NCBI GenBank assembly: GCA_947179325.1
Contig: CAMXAU010000003.1
Span: 86,402-150,401 of the forward strand
DNA from: an uncultured Bacteroidales bacterium
GTDB lineage: Bacteria > Bacteroidota > Bacteroidia > Bacteroidales > UBA932
Direction of reading: 5' to 3'
Length of the DNA stretch: 64,000 nt
Position 1 is the first letter of the stretch. Every line of letters begins with the position of its first letter. The notes beneath the pieces were generated by a model. That model did not search any database and was not told the DNA's origin. It was given only the letters and a program-made list of their open reading frames with translations. Of this stretch, positions 46,197 to 55,259 are shown in pieces. The translations under genes and the position numbers were made by a program.

Positions 46197-47783
46197 TTAT
46201 TTTTTACAGTCCCACCAGAGGTGTGTTCCCATTTTGTCCCCGCTGAAGCCACCTGCAGAGATTTCAGAATCAAGGAGCGTTATGGCATGTTCAAGATTGG
46301 CACGGTTGAGCTGATATTCCTCTACAGGATACGGAAGCCTGCGTGCACCTTCGGCAAGATCAACCGTACTGTTGCTTTTGTCATACTGAGACGGATGCGG
46401 CATCAGCTTAGGGTAGCCTGTCCTGCGGTACTCTGACCAGGCCTCGACTCCGAGAGGGAAAATCGCAATCCATTTCTGTGTGATGATACGTTCAAGATTA
46501 CGTTCGAAGTTGCCGTTTTCCCATGCGATTGTGACGGAAGTCATCTGGTCCTGATACGGGTGCACCTCCCCATGCCCTGAATAAGGCTCGCGTACACTCT
46601 GTGAATCAGCGATATAGTCATCCGCACCGCTGGCACCCTTCTCCTCAAACGACAGCCTGATTCCTTGTTCGTAGAATTTTCTGGCTTCATCATCCGTTCC
46701 CCATCTGAGTTCATATTCAGCCATCAGAAACGACACTTCCGCAGCCGTCATCCACGTATATGGGGTATCAGATGTCACTTTCATGTTGGAATGTCCGGAA
46801 ACTGCGCTGCCCTTGGACGCCACATCTATGCCGATACGTATTCCACGGTATAGAGTCAACTCCTCGCCGGAAACTATGGCCGTGATCTGTGTGAACATAT
46901 TCTCCCGTCTGGGATCACCGTATCCGTTCATGTAGCAGATGATGTCGGCCCCGACGCGGTGGTCAGCCCAGTCATTGTATATGAGCGTAGTGCGGTTCTC
47001 TGCCGCATGCATCGCCGCATTGTCAGCATTTGAAAGTATGACTCCAGCGGCAATTGCCTCAGCCGCCTTCTGGCGCGAAAAGTCCGGCATTACGTAGCTC
47101 AGGCGCATTGCCATTCTCAGTTTCAGCGAGTTGGCATATTTCACCCATTGGGAGATATTGCCATAATAAACAGCATCATACTTGCTCCATGCGTCATTTC
47201 CCAAGTACACGTTGTCACACAGGGCATCTATGGCAGCATCCAGTTCTCCGAACATTTTCATATAGACCTGCTCCTGACTGTCATAACCGACATATATTTC
47301 ATCACTCTGTTCAAGCTGTGAATAAGGTATAGGACCGTATGAGTCAGTCACCCTGTGCATTATGGCAACCTTCATCAGTTTTGCAAGAGCGATGGCCACT
47401 GGGTCGTCAGTTCCGTTCACGACGTCCCTGTACGGGGAATAGGTCTCGGTGAGGACATTGGCAAAAGGCCATTTTCTCCAGTCCGCCGAAGGGTTGTAAG
47501 TTTCAAATTTTGTAGCCCAAGTGTCAACTGTAGCACCGATATAGCCGGCAAAAGGTCCTCCTGTCAGGCTTTCGTTGAATTGGTACATGTGCTCCTGGAC
47601 AGGGATTACAAGCCCCTGAAGTGCCTTTATATTCGAGCCTGTCTTGTAGTTCTTGGCCTGCATCTGGCTGTCGGTGACTTCGTTGGGGTTCTTGTTGATG
47701 TCGTAGAAGAGGGCCGTGCATGAAGTCATGGACAGAGCCACCGCCAGACATGGGATGATATTGCTTATATTGTTGTATTTCAT
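46197..47783 (-). CDS. SusD-like glycan-binding lipoprotein of PUL2 (SusD_2 type)
   Basis: 528-aa outer-surface lipoprotein (lipobox LSMTSC). It has the SusD-like_2 signature: YDINKNPNEVTDSQM near the N-terminus, AIALAKLMKVAIMHRVTDSYGPIPYSQ, WVKYANSLKLRMAMRLSYV, TAAEVSFLMAEYELRWG and WIAIFPLGVEAWSEYRRTGYP. Pairs with the SusC encoded 11 bp upstream to capture and import glycan. This subtype is common in sigma/anti-sigma-controlled loci that target host glycoproteins. Confidence 0.94.
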   Translation of the reverse strand: MKYNNISNIIPCLAVALSMTSCTALFYDINKNPNEVTDSQMQAKNYKTGSNIKALQGLVIPVQEHMYQFNESLTGGPFAGYIGATVDTWATKFETYNPSADWRKWPFANVLTETYSPYRDVVNGTDDPVAIALAKLMKVAIMHRVTDSYGPIPYSQLEQSDEIYVGYDSQEQVYMKMFGELDAAIDALCDNVYLGNDAWSKYDAVYYGNISQWVKYANSLKLRMAMRLSYVMPDFSRQKAAEAIAAGVILSNADNAAMHAAENRTTLIYNDWADHRVGADIICYMNGYGDPRRENMFTQITAIVSGEELTLYRGIRIGIDVASKGSAVSGHSNMKVTSDTPYTWMTAAEVSFLMAEYELRWGTDDEARKFYEQGIRLSFEEKGASGADDYIADSQSVREPYSGHGEVHPYQDQMTSVTIAWENGNFERNLERIITQKWIAIFPLGVEAWSEYRRTGYPKLMPHPSQYDKSNSTVDLAEGARRLPYPVEEYQLNRANLEHAITLLDSEISAGGFSGDKMGTHLWWDCKK

Positions 47784-47794
47784 AACAATGCAGT

Positions 47795-50700
47795 TTAGAA
47801 GTCAAGTTTTATGTTCAGGCCGAGGCTCCTTGTGGAGGGCATCATGAAATAGTCTATTCCCTGGTAGTTCAGCCCAGTTGAAGCGACTGCCTCCGGGTCG
47901 AAAGGAGCCTTGCACCATATCATCCATAGGTTGCGTCCGACAAAGGACAGAGTAAGCCCCATCTTATCCCTGAACCATTTGCGCGGAAAGGTGTAGCCGA
48001 GCGAGAGTTCAGAAAGACGGAAGTTTGTTGCAGAATAGGTGTAGTATTGCGGAAGGCCGCTCTGGGCACCTACCGTCTGATACCATTTCTGCGGATCTGC
48101 CATGACGCGTCCGTTCACAAGCACTCCGCCTGCGTCACGTGCAGCAGCCGAGGCCTCTGAAACGCCATAGAGGTCAAGATTTGCCTGTGTGGCCGAGTAG
48201 CAAATCCCTCCGATACGTCCGCTGAAGAGTATTCCGAGATGGACTCCGGCATAGCTGAATCCGTTGCGCCATGCAAGGTTGTATTTCGGGAAAACACTGC
48301 CAAGATACATATCCTCGCCGTCGTCAATGACGACCACTCCGCCTCCGTTGTCCACTTCCACATATCCCATATCATTGGTCTTGAGGGCTGAAGAGGTATA
48401 CAGGTCACCGAGTGTGCCGCCTTTTTTAAGGATGTATTTCGCACGTCCAAGTCCCTTTATGTCAAGTTTGTCGATATTGAGCGGTTTTCCTGTAACCGGA
48501 TTGAGCACGTTGTCTGCAAGATCAATGATTTCGTTCCTGTTCCAGGAGAAGGTGAAACCTGTATCCCATCCGAATCCGCCCCAATTGTATGAATATCCGG
48601 CAGAGGCCTCTATTCCTATGTTGCGGACATGGCCGGTCTGGAGGTATATCGTCGAATATGAGGAGGACGGAGGCAGCTGGGGGTCAAAGGTTTGGTTGAA
48701 TGTATCTGCCCAGTACCACGAAAGATTGAGGTTCAGGCTCTTCCACAGGGTTGCATCTGCTCCCAGCTCGTATGTAACGGTGCGCTCCGGCTTAAGTTCG
48801 CCTATCGGATAGTGCGTTTTTGTCTGCCAGACCTTGTTTGTGGCATCATACGAATATGTAGGGACGGTCAGGTAGCGCGGGAATGGCGTGCCGACTGAGG
48901 CGACCGAGCCTCTTATCTTGAGATATGACAATGCGCTGCCCATGTTCCACAGTGACGTAGGCACCCATGACAGGCCGACGGAAGGGTAGAAAAAGCTTTT
49001 GCGCGGAGAGCCGGCAAGCTGTGAGGCCCAGTCATTCCTGCCAGTCACGGTAAGATACAGCATTGATTTCCATCCGATTTCAACACTTGCAAAAATTGAC
49101 TGCGACTGTTCGCGCCAACCGTCTTTTGACGCACGTTTCTTGATGTCGTCAAGGTCAAAGACGTTGAATATGTTCGGCAGTCCTTCTTCACGGATAGGGC
49201 CGGTATAACTCAGTGCATCTGAGGATATGTCATTGAATGATGCGCCGATATGTGCATTGAGAGAGAGTCCGTCCCAGTTCTTGCTTATATTGGCCATGAG
49301 GTCGGCGTATGTCTGCGAGTCGTATGTGCGCGTCTCGCCATACCATCCGTTCTTGCCTCCGTCCGTGACCGTTGTATTGGATGAGGCATATAGTTTCTGT
49401 GTGTAGAGTGTGTTGGAGTTGTCTATGCGGACACGTCCGGAGACCTTCAGCCAGTCAAGTATCTCATAGCTCGCGCTCAATGAGAGCATGTAGCGTTTCT
49501 TGTCGTTGTTGCGCAGATTACGGTAGGCTATCCAATATGGGTTCTGCATACGGAGGTCTCCGCCTTCAAGGTCTGAACTCCAAAACTGCTCCATAAGCTT
49601 TGTGCTGGAGTTATAGCGTTCGAATATACTGTAGTTCACGAATTCCTCGCCACGAGGAAAGAGGTAGGCCGGCACAAGCGGGTTGGAATATACTCCCTGA
49701 TTTGTCATGTTCTGGTCATGCTGCCAGATATAGCTCGCGCTTGCGTCTATGCAGAGTCTGTCTTTCAAGAACCAGCTGGTGTTCCTGAATGTGAAGTTAT
49801 ATCTGTCGTAGGTGTTGTTCGGGACAAGCCCGTCAGAGTTGACAGCCGCGGCCGAGAAGTATGTCTGGTTCTTGTCTGTACCTCCGGAAAGTGAGAATGA
49901 GTTGGTGTAGACATGGCCTGTCCTCAGGAAATCCTTTGGAGTGTAGCCGGACAAGGCTTCTGTGGCGCGCCCCGGTCCCCAGCTGTATACGTTGGAGGCA
50001 CTTTCCTTGCCGCCGCTTCCGGTTCCGTAGCGGTTCTGGAAACGCGGCAGCACGAACGGTGAAAGAAATTCAGTATTGCTGCCGAATGTAACCTTAAGTT
50101 TGCCTTCCTGTCCCTTTTTGGTTGTAATCATGACGGCACCGTTAGCGGCTTCCGATCCGTAGAGGGCTGCGGCGGCCGCACCTGTAAGGACAGAAATGGT
50201 TTCTATGTCATCCGGATTGATGTCAGCGATTGATTCTGTAGCTCCCTTGGAGTCGAATTCCGTTCCGCCTCCTCCCCCGAAGTTGTACATAGGTATGCCG
50301 TCAATTACGTAGAGGGCATTGGATGACTGTGATATGGATTTGTTTCCCCGGAGTATTACCTTGGCTGCACCTCCGACTCCTGAGGAGGAGGCGTTGATGT
50401 TGACTCCGGCGACTTTTCCGTTGAGCGAGTTGATGAAGTTTGCGTCGCGGACAGCCGTTACAGCCTCGGAACTGACTTGCTGGACATTGTAGCTGAGGGC
50501 CTTTTCGTCCCTGCGTATGCCGAGGGCGGTTACGACTGTACCTTCGAGCGCAACGGAAGCTTCGTTGAGCACGATGTCGAAGACTGTCCTTTTGCCTACC
50601 GGCATGGTGAGCGATTCATATCCGAGGCAGTTGACCTCTATTGCACTGTCCGGAGACAGGAGAGTCAGGAAAAATCTGCCGTCCAGGTCCGTGACTGTAC

Positions 50701-51118
50701 CGTTGGATGTCCCGGATTCCAGGACTGCGGCTCCTGGCACAGGCTGTCCGGCTGCGTCTTTAAGTGTGCCGCGGATACTGACCGGGGCCGGCTTTGCCGG
50801 CTCCATGAAGATGAAAATGGTGTTTCTGTCAATGCGCCATCCGATGCCAAGCGGCCTGAAGAGCCTGTCAAGGGCCGATTTTATCGGCACTGCAGAGACA
50901 TTGATGCTGACTTTACGGCCAGTATCATGTACATCCTGGTTGACAAAGAGGTAGTTTGTCTGTTCCTGGATGGCATCCATCGCTTGTCTCAGGGGTACGT
51001 TGCTGAGGTCGAGAGTGACCGGCTCAGGCTGCTGTGCGGCAGAATATGCCGGCAGGAAAGAGCCTTGACAGAACGCAGCCATGAGACAGGCAACGCATAA
51101 TTTTGTCAGTTTTGTCAT
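47795..51118 (-). CDS. SusC-like TonB-dependent transporter with STN signalling domain (PUL2)
   Basis: 1107-aa outer-membrane transporter. After the signal peptide comes a secretin/TonB N-terminal (STN) domain at about 35-90 (LSNVPLRQAMDAIQEQTNYLF), which contacts anti-sigma factors in FecA-like systems. Next are a CarboxypepD_reg-like domain (about 113-190) and the plug (NALYVIDGIPMYNFGGGGG; SVLTGAAAAALYGSEAANG). The barrel ends in Phe (GLNIKLDF). The STN domain and the adjacent FecR/ECF-sigma genes imply that substrate binding is signalled inward to switch on the operon. Confidence 0.96.
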   Translation of the reverse strand: MTKLTKLCVACLMAAFCQGSFLPAYSAAQQPEPVTLDLSNVPLRQAMDAIQEQTNYLFVNQDVHDTGRKVSINVSAVPIKSALDRLFRPLGIGWRIDRNTIFIFMEPAKPAPVSIRGTLKDAAGQPVPGAAVLESGTSNGTVTDLDGRFFLTLLSPDSAIEVNCLGYESLTMPVGKRTVFDIVLNEASVALEGTVVTALGIRRDEKALSYNVQQVSSEAVTAVRDANFINSLNGKVAGVNINASSSGVGGAAKVILRGNKSISQSSNALYVIDGIPMYNFGGGGGTEFDSKGATESIADINPDDIETISVLTGAAAAALYGSEAANGAVMITTKKGQEGKLKVTFGSNTEFLSPFVLPRFQNRYGTGSGGKESASNVYSWGPGRATEALSGYTPKDFLRTGHVYTNSFSLSGGTDKNQTYFSAAAVNSDGLVPNNTYDRYNFTFRNTSWFLKDRLCIDASASYIWQHDQNMTNQGVYSNPLVPAYLFPRGEEFVNYSIFERYNSSTKLMEQFWSSDLEGGDLRMQNPYWIAYRNLRNNDKKRYMLSLSASYEILDWLKVSGRVRIDNSNTLYTQKLYASSNTTVTDGGKNGWYGETRTYDSQTYADLMANISKNWDGLSLNAHIGASFNDISSDALSYTGPIREEGLPNIFNVFDLDDIKKRASKDGWREQSQSIFASVEIGWKSMLYLTVTGRNDWASQLAGSPRKSFFYPSVGLSWVPTSLWNMGSALSYLKIRGSVASVGTPFPRYLTVPTYSYDATNKVWQTKTHYPIGELKPERTVTYELGADATLWKSLNLNLSWYWADTFNQTFDPQLPPSSSYSTIYLQTGHVRNIGIEASAGYSYNWGGFGWDTGFTFSWNRNEIIDLADNVLNPVTGKPLNIDKLDIKGLGRAKYILKKGGTLGDLYTSSALKTNDMGYVEVDNGGGVVVIDDGEDMYLGSVFPKYNLAWRNGFSYAGVHLGILFSGRIGGICYSATQANLDLYGVSEASAAARDAGGVLVNGRVMADPQKWYQTVGAQSGLPQYYTYSATNFRLSELSLGYTFPRKWFRDKMGLTLSFVGRNLWMIWCKAPFDPEAVASTGLNYQGIDYFMMPSTRSLGLNIKLDF

Positions 51119-51183
51119 TGTTATTATGGTTTTAGTTTTTCTATGTGGCTTCAGGAGCGTCTCATCGTGCGGGGATTATGCTT

Positions 51184-52128
51184 CTATCTTATAATGATTA
51201 CATTATCTTTAGGATTCCTGACATAGGTGAAGTCAGATACCTGCTGCAATGTGTGAAGGGCGTTTTCTACGCCGTCAGAAATGCGTACCTGGCCGCTCAG
51301 GACGTTGATTTCCGGAAGGATGTCGCGTTCAATGATAATCTTGACATTGAACGACCTCTCGAATACGGCCATCATTTCGTCAAACGGCATTTTTCTTATA
51401 TGTATATTCCCTTTTGTCCAGCAGAGGTCAGTGAGGTCGTCCGTCTGCGTCTTCTGAAGACGGTCTCCGACAAGGGTAACGACGTCATTCGGAAGCATTG
51501 TGAGAGTCTCCTGCGGATTGATGCGGCTCGTGACCTTGACTTTTCCTTTGAGGAGAGTCGCTGAAAAGATGTTGTGCTGCTGGTCGGCAACCACATTGAA
51601 TTTTGTTCCCAAGACCTGGATATCAGAAGCAAAGGTTTCCACGATGAATGGCCTTTCCGGGTCGCCTGTGACGTCGAACATAGCTTCTCCTGTGAGTCTG
51701 ACAGTCCTTGTGCCGGAGCTGAAGGCCTGAGGGTATTGAAGTGAGCTTCCTGAGTTGAGCTGAACTGATGTGCCGTCCGGAAGGGTAATGAGCATCTGCT
51801 GTCCGATTGAGGCGACGGTGCTCATCTGTCCGTCTGCGGAATTGCCGGACATTGTGCGTCCTATGTATCCTCCGGCCAGTGCGATTGCGATTGATGCAGC
51901 TATTCCGGCTGACCAGCGCAGCAGCTTCCTGCTGAACGGTACCGGCGCTGAATTCTCCTTTGCGGTTCCTGGCGCAGGGGCATAGAGGGCCATTCCGGCA
52001 AACATGAGATGGGCCTTGTCGAATTCTCTGCGGTTGTCGGGGCTGCTTTCAAGCCATGCGAGTATTTCCTCTTCTTCGGACCATGTGGTGTCTCCCCTGA
52101 AATATCTGAATAAAAGTTCCTGTGTCAT
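51184..52128 (-). CDS. FecR-family anti-sigma factor
   Basis: 314-aa inner-membrane regulator. A cytoplasmic N-terminus of about 70 residues binds the sigma factor, followed by one membrane helix (about 72-92, SAGIAASIAIALAGGYIG) and a periplasmic FecR domain (ITLPDGTSVQLNSGSSLQYP, GEAMFDV). A DUF4974-like C-terminus (MPFDEMMAVFERSFNVKI) should meet the STN domain of the SusC. It lies 65 bp before SusC and diverges from the sigma gene. Confidence 0.94.
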   Translation of the reverse strand: MTQELLFRYFRGDTTWSEEEEILAWLESSPDNRREFDKAHLMFAGMALYAPAPGTAKENSAPVPFSRKLLRWSAGIAASIAIALAGGYIGRTMSGNSADGQMSTVASIGQQMLITLPDGTSVQLNSGSSLQYPQAFSSGTRTVRLTGEAMFDVTGDPERPFIVETFASDIQVLGTKFNVVADQQHNIFSATLLKGKVKVTSRINPQETLTMLPNDVVTLVGDRLQKTQTDDLTDLCWTKGNIHIRKMPFDEMMAVFERSFNVKIIIERDILPEINVLSGQVRISDGVENALHTLQQVSDFTYVRNPKDNVIIIR

Positions 52129-52264
52129 AATATGTCCTGTAATTACAATCTTCCGGCAATCAGGCTGTCTTCAAATGAATCCGGAATGCGACTTTAATAT
52201 ATAGTCGTTTATGAAAGGAATGTTTACCCCCTGTTTTTACATTTTTTTTGAATTTTTATTTCCA

Positions 52265-52272
52265 TATCTTTG
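52265..52272 (+). promoter_or_regulatory. -7 box of the ECF sigma gene promoter
   Basis: TATCTTTG matches TAnnTTTG; a long T-tract ending in TTTG lies upstream, but at 14 nt it is closer than usual. It falls inside the longer ORF of the ORF track, which is why the start at 52295 is preferred. Confidence 0.55.
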
Positions 52273-52294
52273 CGGTCTGCAAACAGATCCCGAT

Positions 52295-52879
52295 ATGCCG
52301 CATACAATAATAGATGCAAAAAAGTTCGACAGTCTGTATTCTGAATACAGGCCAAGATTTGTTGTTATAGCCAATTCGTATGTCCGCGACTATTCGTTGG
52401 CTGAAGATCTTGTTGCAGACAGTTTCATGCACTTCTGGGAAAGCCGCTCAGATATAGACCTGAGTTCCGGAAACATTCCTTCATATATCCTGGGCATCGT
52501 GCGCCACAAATGCATTGACGCTTTGAGAAGGCAGCAGCTCCAGCTGAGTACGCAGGAGAAATTGTACAGGCACAACCTGAGGAACATTCAGGCAAATCTT
52601 GATTCACTGGAGGAGTGCGACCTTGCAAAAATGCTGTTCAGAAAGGAGGTGGAGAATATTTTCCGCAAGCGCATGAATGAGATTCCATCTCTGTCCGCAC
52701 AGATTTTCATGTCCAGCCGTTTTGATGGACTGACCTATCAGGAGATAGCTCAGAAGCACGATGTTTCCGTGCGTAAGGTAACCCGTGAAATCCAGCGGTG
52801 CCTAAAGCTTCTCCGCGAAGACCTCGGAGAGTATCTTCCGGTGTTCATGCTGTTGTTTCCGGGGCTTTTTGAAATTTAG
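52295..52879 (+). CDS. ECF-family RNA polymerase sigma factor of PUL2
   Basis: 194-aa sigma-70-like factor with regions 2 and 4 only. Region 2 (about 25-95) includes DYSLAEDLVADSFMHFWE and YILGIVRHKCIDALRR. Region 4 (about 125-180) has the helix-turn-helix GLTYQEIAQKHDVSVRKVTREI. The start MPHTIIDAKKFDSLY (52295) fits the family, and the -7 box lies 23 nt upstream; the ORF-track extension MKGMFTPCFY is hydrophobic and overlaps that promoter. It should direct transcription of the SusC operon once released by the FecR protein. It diverges from the anti-sigma gene. Repeat copy B starts 4 bp after its stop. Confidence 0.94.
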   Translation: MPHTIIDAKKFDSLYSEYRPRFVVIANSYVRDYSLAEDLVADSFMHFWESRSDIDLSSGNIPSYILGIVRHKCIDALRRQQLQLSTQEKLYRHNLRNIQANLDSLEECDLAKMLFRKEVENIFRKRMNEIPSLSAQIFMSSRFDGLTYQEIAQKHDVSVRKVTREIQRCLKLLREDLGEYLPVFMLLFPGLFEI

Positions 52880-52883
52880 GGAA

Positions 52884-52979
52884 CCCATTCTAAACATCTG
52901 TCACAACGTAATCTGCGACAAACGTATAAATTTACATTTTATTTCGCAGCAATCAAAACGCGGGGAGACCGGACGGCAA
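52884..52979. repeat. 96-bp direct repeat, copy B
   Basis: Second copy of the repeat at 41981-42076, same orientation, 92/96 identical. Here the minus-strand -7 box has changed from TAAATTTG to TAAATTTA, which should weaken it. Any remaining promoter would point into the sigma gene in antisense. Confidence 0.95.
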
Positions 52980-53036
52980 ATCATCAGCAGCAGGCTCCAG
53001 AAAACAGCGCATACATCAACATTGGCATAAAAATAC

Positions 53037-53066
53037 TTGCGGAACCTGAGGTTGTTGCTATCTTTG
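53037..53066 (+). promoter_or_regulatory. Promoter of the 53077 gene
   Basis: TTG at 53037-53039, 19-nt spacer, TATCTTTG at 53059-53066. The predicted start lies about 4-7 nt before the ATG at 53077, so the message would be nearly leaderless. Confidence 0.65.
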
Positions 53067-53076
53067 CAGCCCCAAA

Positions 53077-53481
53077 ATGAACCGTACCTATACCATATCG
53101 CCCGATGTATTCCTCGTCATCATGAAAGACGAGGAAGGAAACACATATAACTGTACCCCGATGGACACAATCGACATGGGCGGCTACTGCATCACTGTCC
53201 CGGGAATCTACGACTGGTACCTGTATTTCAACACATATGTAGAATGGACTCGGCACACGATGGACAGCAGGTTCAAGGCAAAGATGTTCCACCGCAGGGG
53301 AAAAGAGCTGGCCAAGATAATACGCAAGCAGATGCCGCATGAAGACACTCTTTTCTATTTCAGGTCAATCGACGACGACAGCGGAGTTGTCCTGAAACGC
53401 AGCAGGGTCAAGCTAAGGGAAGAGAAAGGATACCACGAAAATGGCCTGCAGCTGAGCCTTCCTCTCCATGACGAGATGTAA
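53077..53481 (+). CDS. Small soluble protein of unknown function
   Basis: 134 aa, no signal peptide or membrane segment, rich in aromatic and charged residues. I do not recognise a family. The N-terminal half looks beta-rich (YTISPDVFLVIMKDEEGNTYN; YCITVPGIYDWYLYFNTYVEW). The C-terminal half is basic (FHRRGKELAKIIRKQM; VVLKRSRVKLREEKGY). A well-formed promoter directly upstream and normal codon use support a real gene. It precedes the YfcC-type transporter by 24 bp and may be co-transcribed. It is the first gene outside the PUL2 repeat bracket. Confidence 0.7.
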   Translation: MNRTYTISPDVFLVIMKDEEGNTYNCTPMDTIDMGGYCITVPGIYDWYLYFNTYVEWTRHTMDSRFKAKMFHRRGKELAKIIRKQMPHEDTLFYFRSIDDDSGVVLKRSRVKLREEKGYHENGLQLSLPLHDEM

Positions 53482-53505
53482 AACAAAACAGGACGACACA
53501 AGAAG

Positions 53506-55098
53506 ATGAGCAGCAAGATTTTCAATAAAAAATTCACATTTCCCAATACATACATCATTGTATTCACAGTCATAATCATCTGCGCAGCAGCCACATGGTT
53601 CATACCAGGAGGTGAATATGCACAGAGCGGGGACGGAAGCCTCACATATACACAGATTGAATCGGCACCCCAGACATGGCAGATTTTCAGTGCATTGTAC
53701 AAAGGCTTTGAGAAGCAGGCCGGAATAATCGTGTTTATCCTGATTGTAGGCGGTGCACTGTGGATCATCAATTCTACAAAGGCCCTTGATGCGGGGATAG
53801 CCGCCTTCCTGGCCAAAGCAAGAAAACTTGAACGGTTCTCCGTATTCAGGGCAATAGGAGTCAACAACATAATCCTTGTCAGCATGACAGTCATGTTCTC
53901 CCTGTTCGGGGGGATATTCGGAATGAGCGAGGAGTGCATAGCCTTTGTTGCCATATCGATTCCGCTGGCCGTCTCGATGGGATATGACTCCATCACTGGC
54001 GTCGGCATCGTATATCTGGCTGCGCATGTCGGCTTTGCCGGAGCCTTCCTGAACCCGTTCACCGTGGGAGTTGCACAGGAGATGGCCGGACTGCAGCTGT
54101 TCTCAGGAATGGGATACAGGATAATATGCTGGGCCATACTGACACTGTTCCTCGTAATATTCCTGCTTGCATACGCCACACGCATCAGAAAGAATCCGCA
54201 GAAAAGTCCCATGTACAGCATTGACAGCTACTGGAGGGAGAAAGTTTCGGCGAACGCAGAAGAGATACAGCGGTACACGAACCGTTCATCGTGGCTATCA
54301 TTCGCCCTGGCAATGGCTGCAATCCTGCTGTTCACCGTGGCATACTGGAAAGATTGCGCCATACAGGCCGGGAACGCGTCATACAGTGCCCCGTGGCTTA
54401 TGCCTGCCGCCGCAGTAATGTTTGCTGTGCTGTCTGTGGCATCGTTGCGCAAGTCAGTGCATTTCTACATTGTCACACTTCTGGGCTTTGCCATAATATA
54501 TCTGATCATCGGGGCGATATGCTTCGGGTGGTATATCCCGGAAATCAGCGCGCTGTTCCTTGCGCTGGCCATCCTCAGCGGAATAGCCTCAGGAAACGGG
54601 GCGAACAAGCTGGCAGACGAATTCATCGCAGGAGCCAAGGACATATTCTCCGCAGCATTCATCGTAGGTCTTGCGTCAGGAATAATAATCATACTGCAGG
54701 ACGGGAAGATTATCGACACCATACTTCATGCCATGGAATCATCGCTTGACGGAGCCGGGCCGCTCGCATCACTCAGCATGATGTACGGCCTGCAGACTTT
54801 TATAAACCTGTTCATACCGTCCGCCACGGCAAAGGCTGCAATCACAATGCCCATCATGGCACCATTCTCTGACCTCATAGGACTTTCCAGGCAGGCTACA
54901 GTGCTCGCATTCCAGTTCGGCGACGGATTCACAAATATGATTACACCGACCTCAGGAGTGCTGATGGCCGTGCTCGGAATGGCCCGCATCCCCTATATGA
55001 AGTGGGTAAGATGGGCATGGAAATTCATTATGCTGCTTATCGCAATAGGTTTCCTCCTCCTGCTGCCTACGGTAATATTCAAGATCAGCGGGTTCTGA
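53506..55098 (+). CDS. YfcC-family (DcuC/AbgT-like) membrane transporter
   Basis: 530-aa inner-membrane protein with about 12-13 hydrophobic helices. Family features: TWFIPGGEYAQ near the N-terminus, GGALWIINSTKALDAGI, the FGMSEECIAFVAISIPLA re-entrant region, and a matching C-terminal half with FIPSATAKAAITMPIMAPFSD and FQFGDGFTNMITPTSGVL. Relatives move dicarboxylates, amino acids or peptides; the substrate here cannot be assigned. It follows the 134-aa gene by 24 bp and is followed by a terminator-like hairpin and the hrpB 3' relic. Confidence 0.9.
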   Translation: MSSKIFNKKFTFPNTYIIVFTVIIICAAATWFIPGGEYAQSGDGSLTYTQIESAPQTWQIFSALYKGFEKQAGIIVFILIVGGALWIINSTKALDAGIAAFLAKARKLERFSVFRAIGVNNIILVSMTVMFSLFGGIFGMSEECIAFVAISIPLAVSMGYDSITGVGIVYLAAHVGFAGAFLNPFTVGVAQEMAGLQLFSGMGYRIICWAILTLFLVIFLLAYATRIRKNPQKSPMYSIDSYWREKVSANAEEIQRYTNRSSWLSFALAMAAILLFTVAYWKDCAIQAGNASYSAPWLMPAAAVMFAVLSVASLRKSVHFYIVTLLGFAIIYLIIGAICFGWYIPEISALFLALAILSGIASGNGANKLADEFIAGAKDIFSAAFIVGLASGIIIILQDGKIIDTILHAMESSLDGAGPLASLSMMYGLQTFINLFIPSATAKAAITMPIMAPFSDLIGLSRQATVLAFQFGDGFTNMITPTSGVLMAVLGMARIPYMKWVRWAWKFIMLLIAIGFLLLLPTVIFKISGF

Positions 55099-55113
55099 TT
55101 CCATTCATTCCAT

Positions 55114-55141
55114 TGCCGCAAATCCGGCATCAGTCTTTTTT
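55114..55141 (+). terminator. Terminator after the YfcC-type transporter
   Basis: TGCCG, 6-nt loop, CGGCA, a short spacer and then a T-run (TTTTTT). The stem is only 5 bp, so strength is uncertain. The T-run also forms the edge of the hrpB-derived repeat. Confidence 0.5.
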
Positions 55142-55179
55142 CCTCACCACGCCGCGCACGGCTTCGGCCTCGAGAGGGT
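55130..55179 (-). pseudogene. hrpB: Relic of the hrpB 3' end with an alternative C-terminus
   Basis: The segment 55138-55179 is identical at 41 of 42 bases to 58574-58615 inside hrpB. Read on the minus strand in the hrpB frame it gives LEAEAVRGVVRKKD followed by TGA at 55132-55130, against LEAEAVRSVVRKTPVKGF in the present gene. It therefore looks like the original end of hrpB, separated from the rest of the gene by the 3.4-kb AT-rich island. Confidence 0.8.
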
Positions 55180-55259
55180 ACCTTCCTTATAAGTTCCAGA
55201 AATTATTAATTTGTCTTTAAGTCTTTGTATTGTGACAAACTGTTTCAACCGTACATTCA

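Larger units (their letters stand above)
42077..52883. other. PUL2 gene cluster bracketed by direct repeats (putative acquired segment)
   Basis: About 10.8 kb holding the ECF sigma factor, anti-sigma factor, SusC, SusD-like protein and three surface lipoproteins, plus the operon terminator, all between two 96-bp direct repeats. Nothing belonging to another system lies inside. The layout suggests insertion between the M20 dipeptidase gene and the gene at 53077. No integrase or transposase is present, so the mechanism is open (homologous integration of a circle, or duplication-associated rearrangement). Confidence 0.6.
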
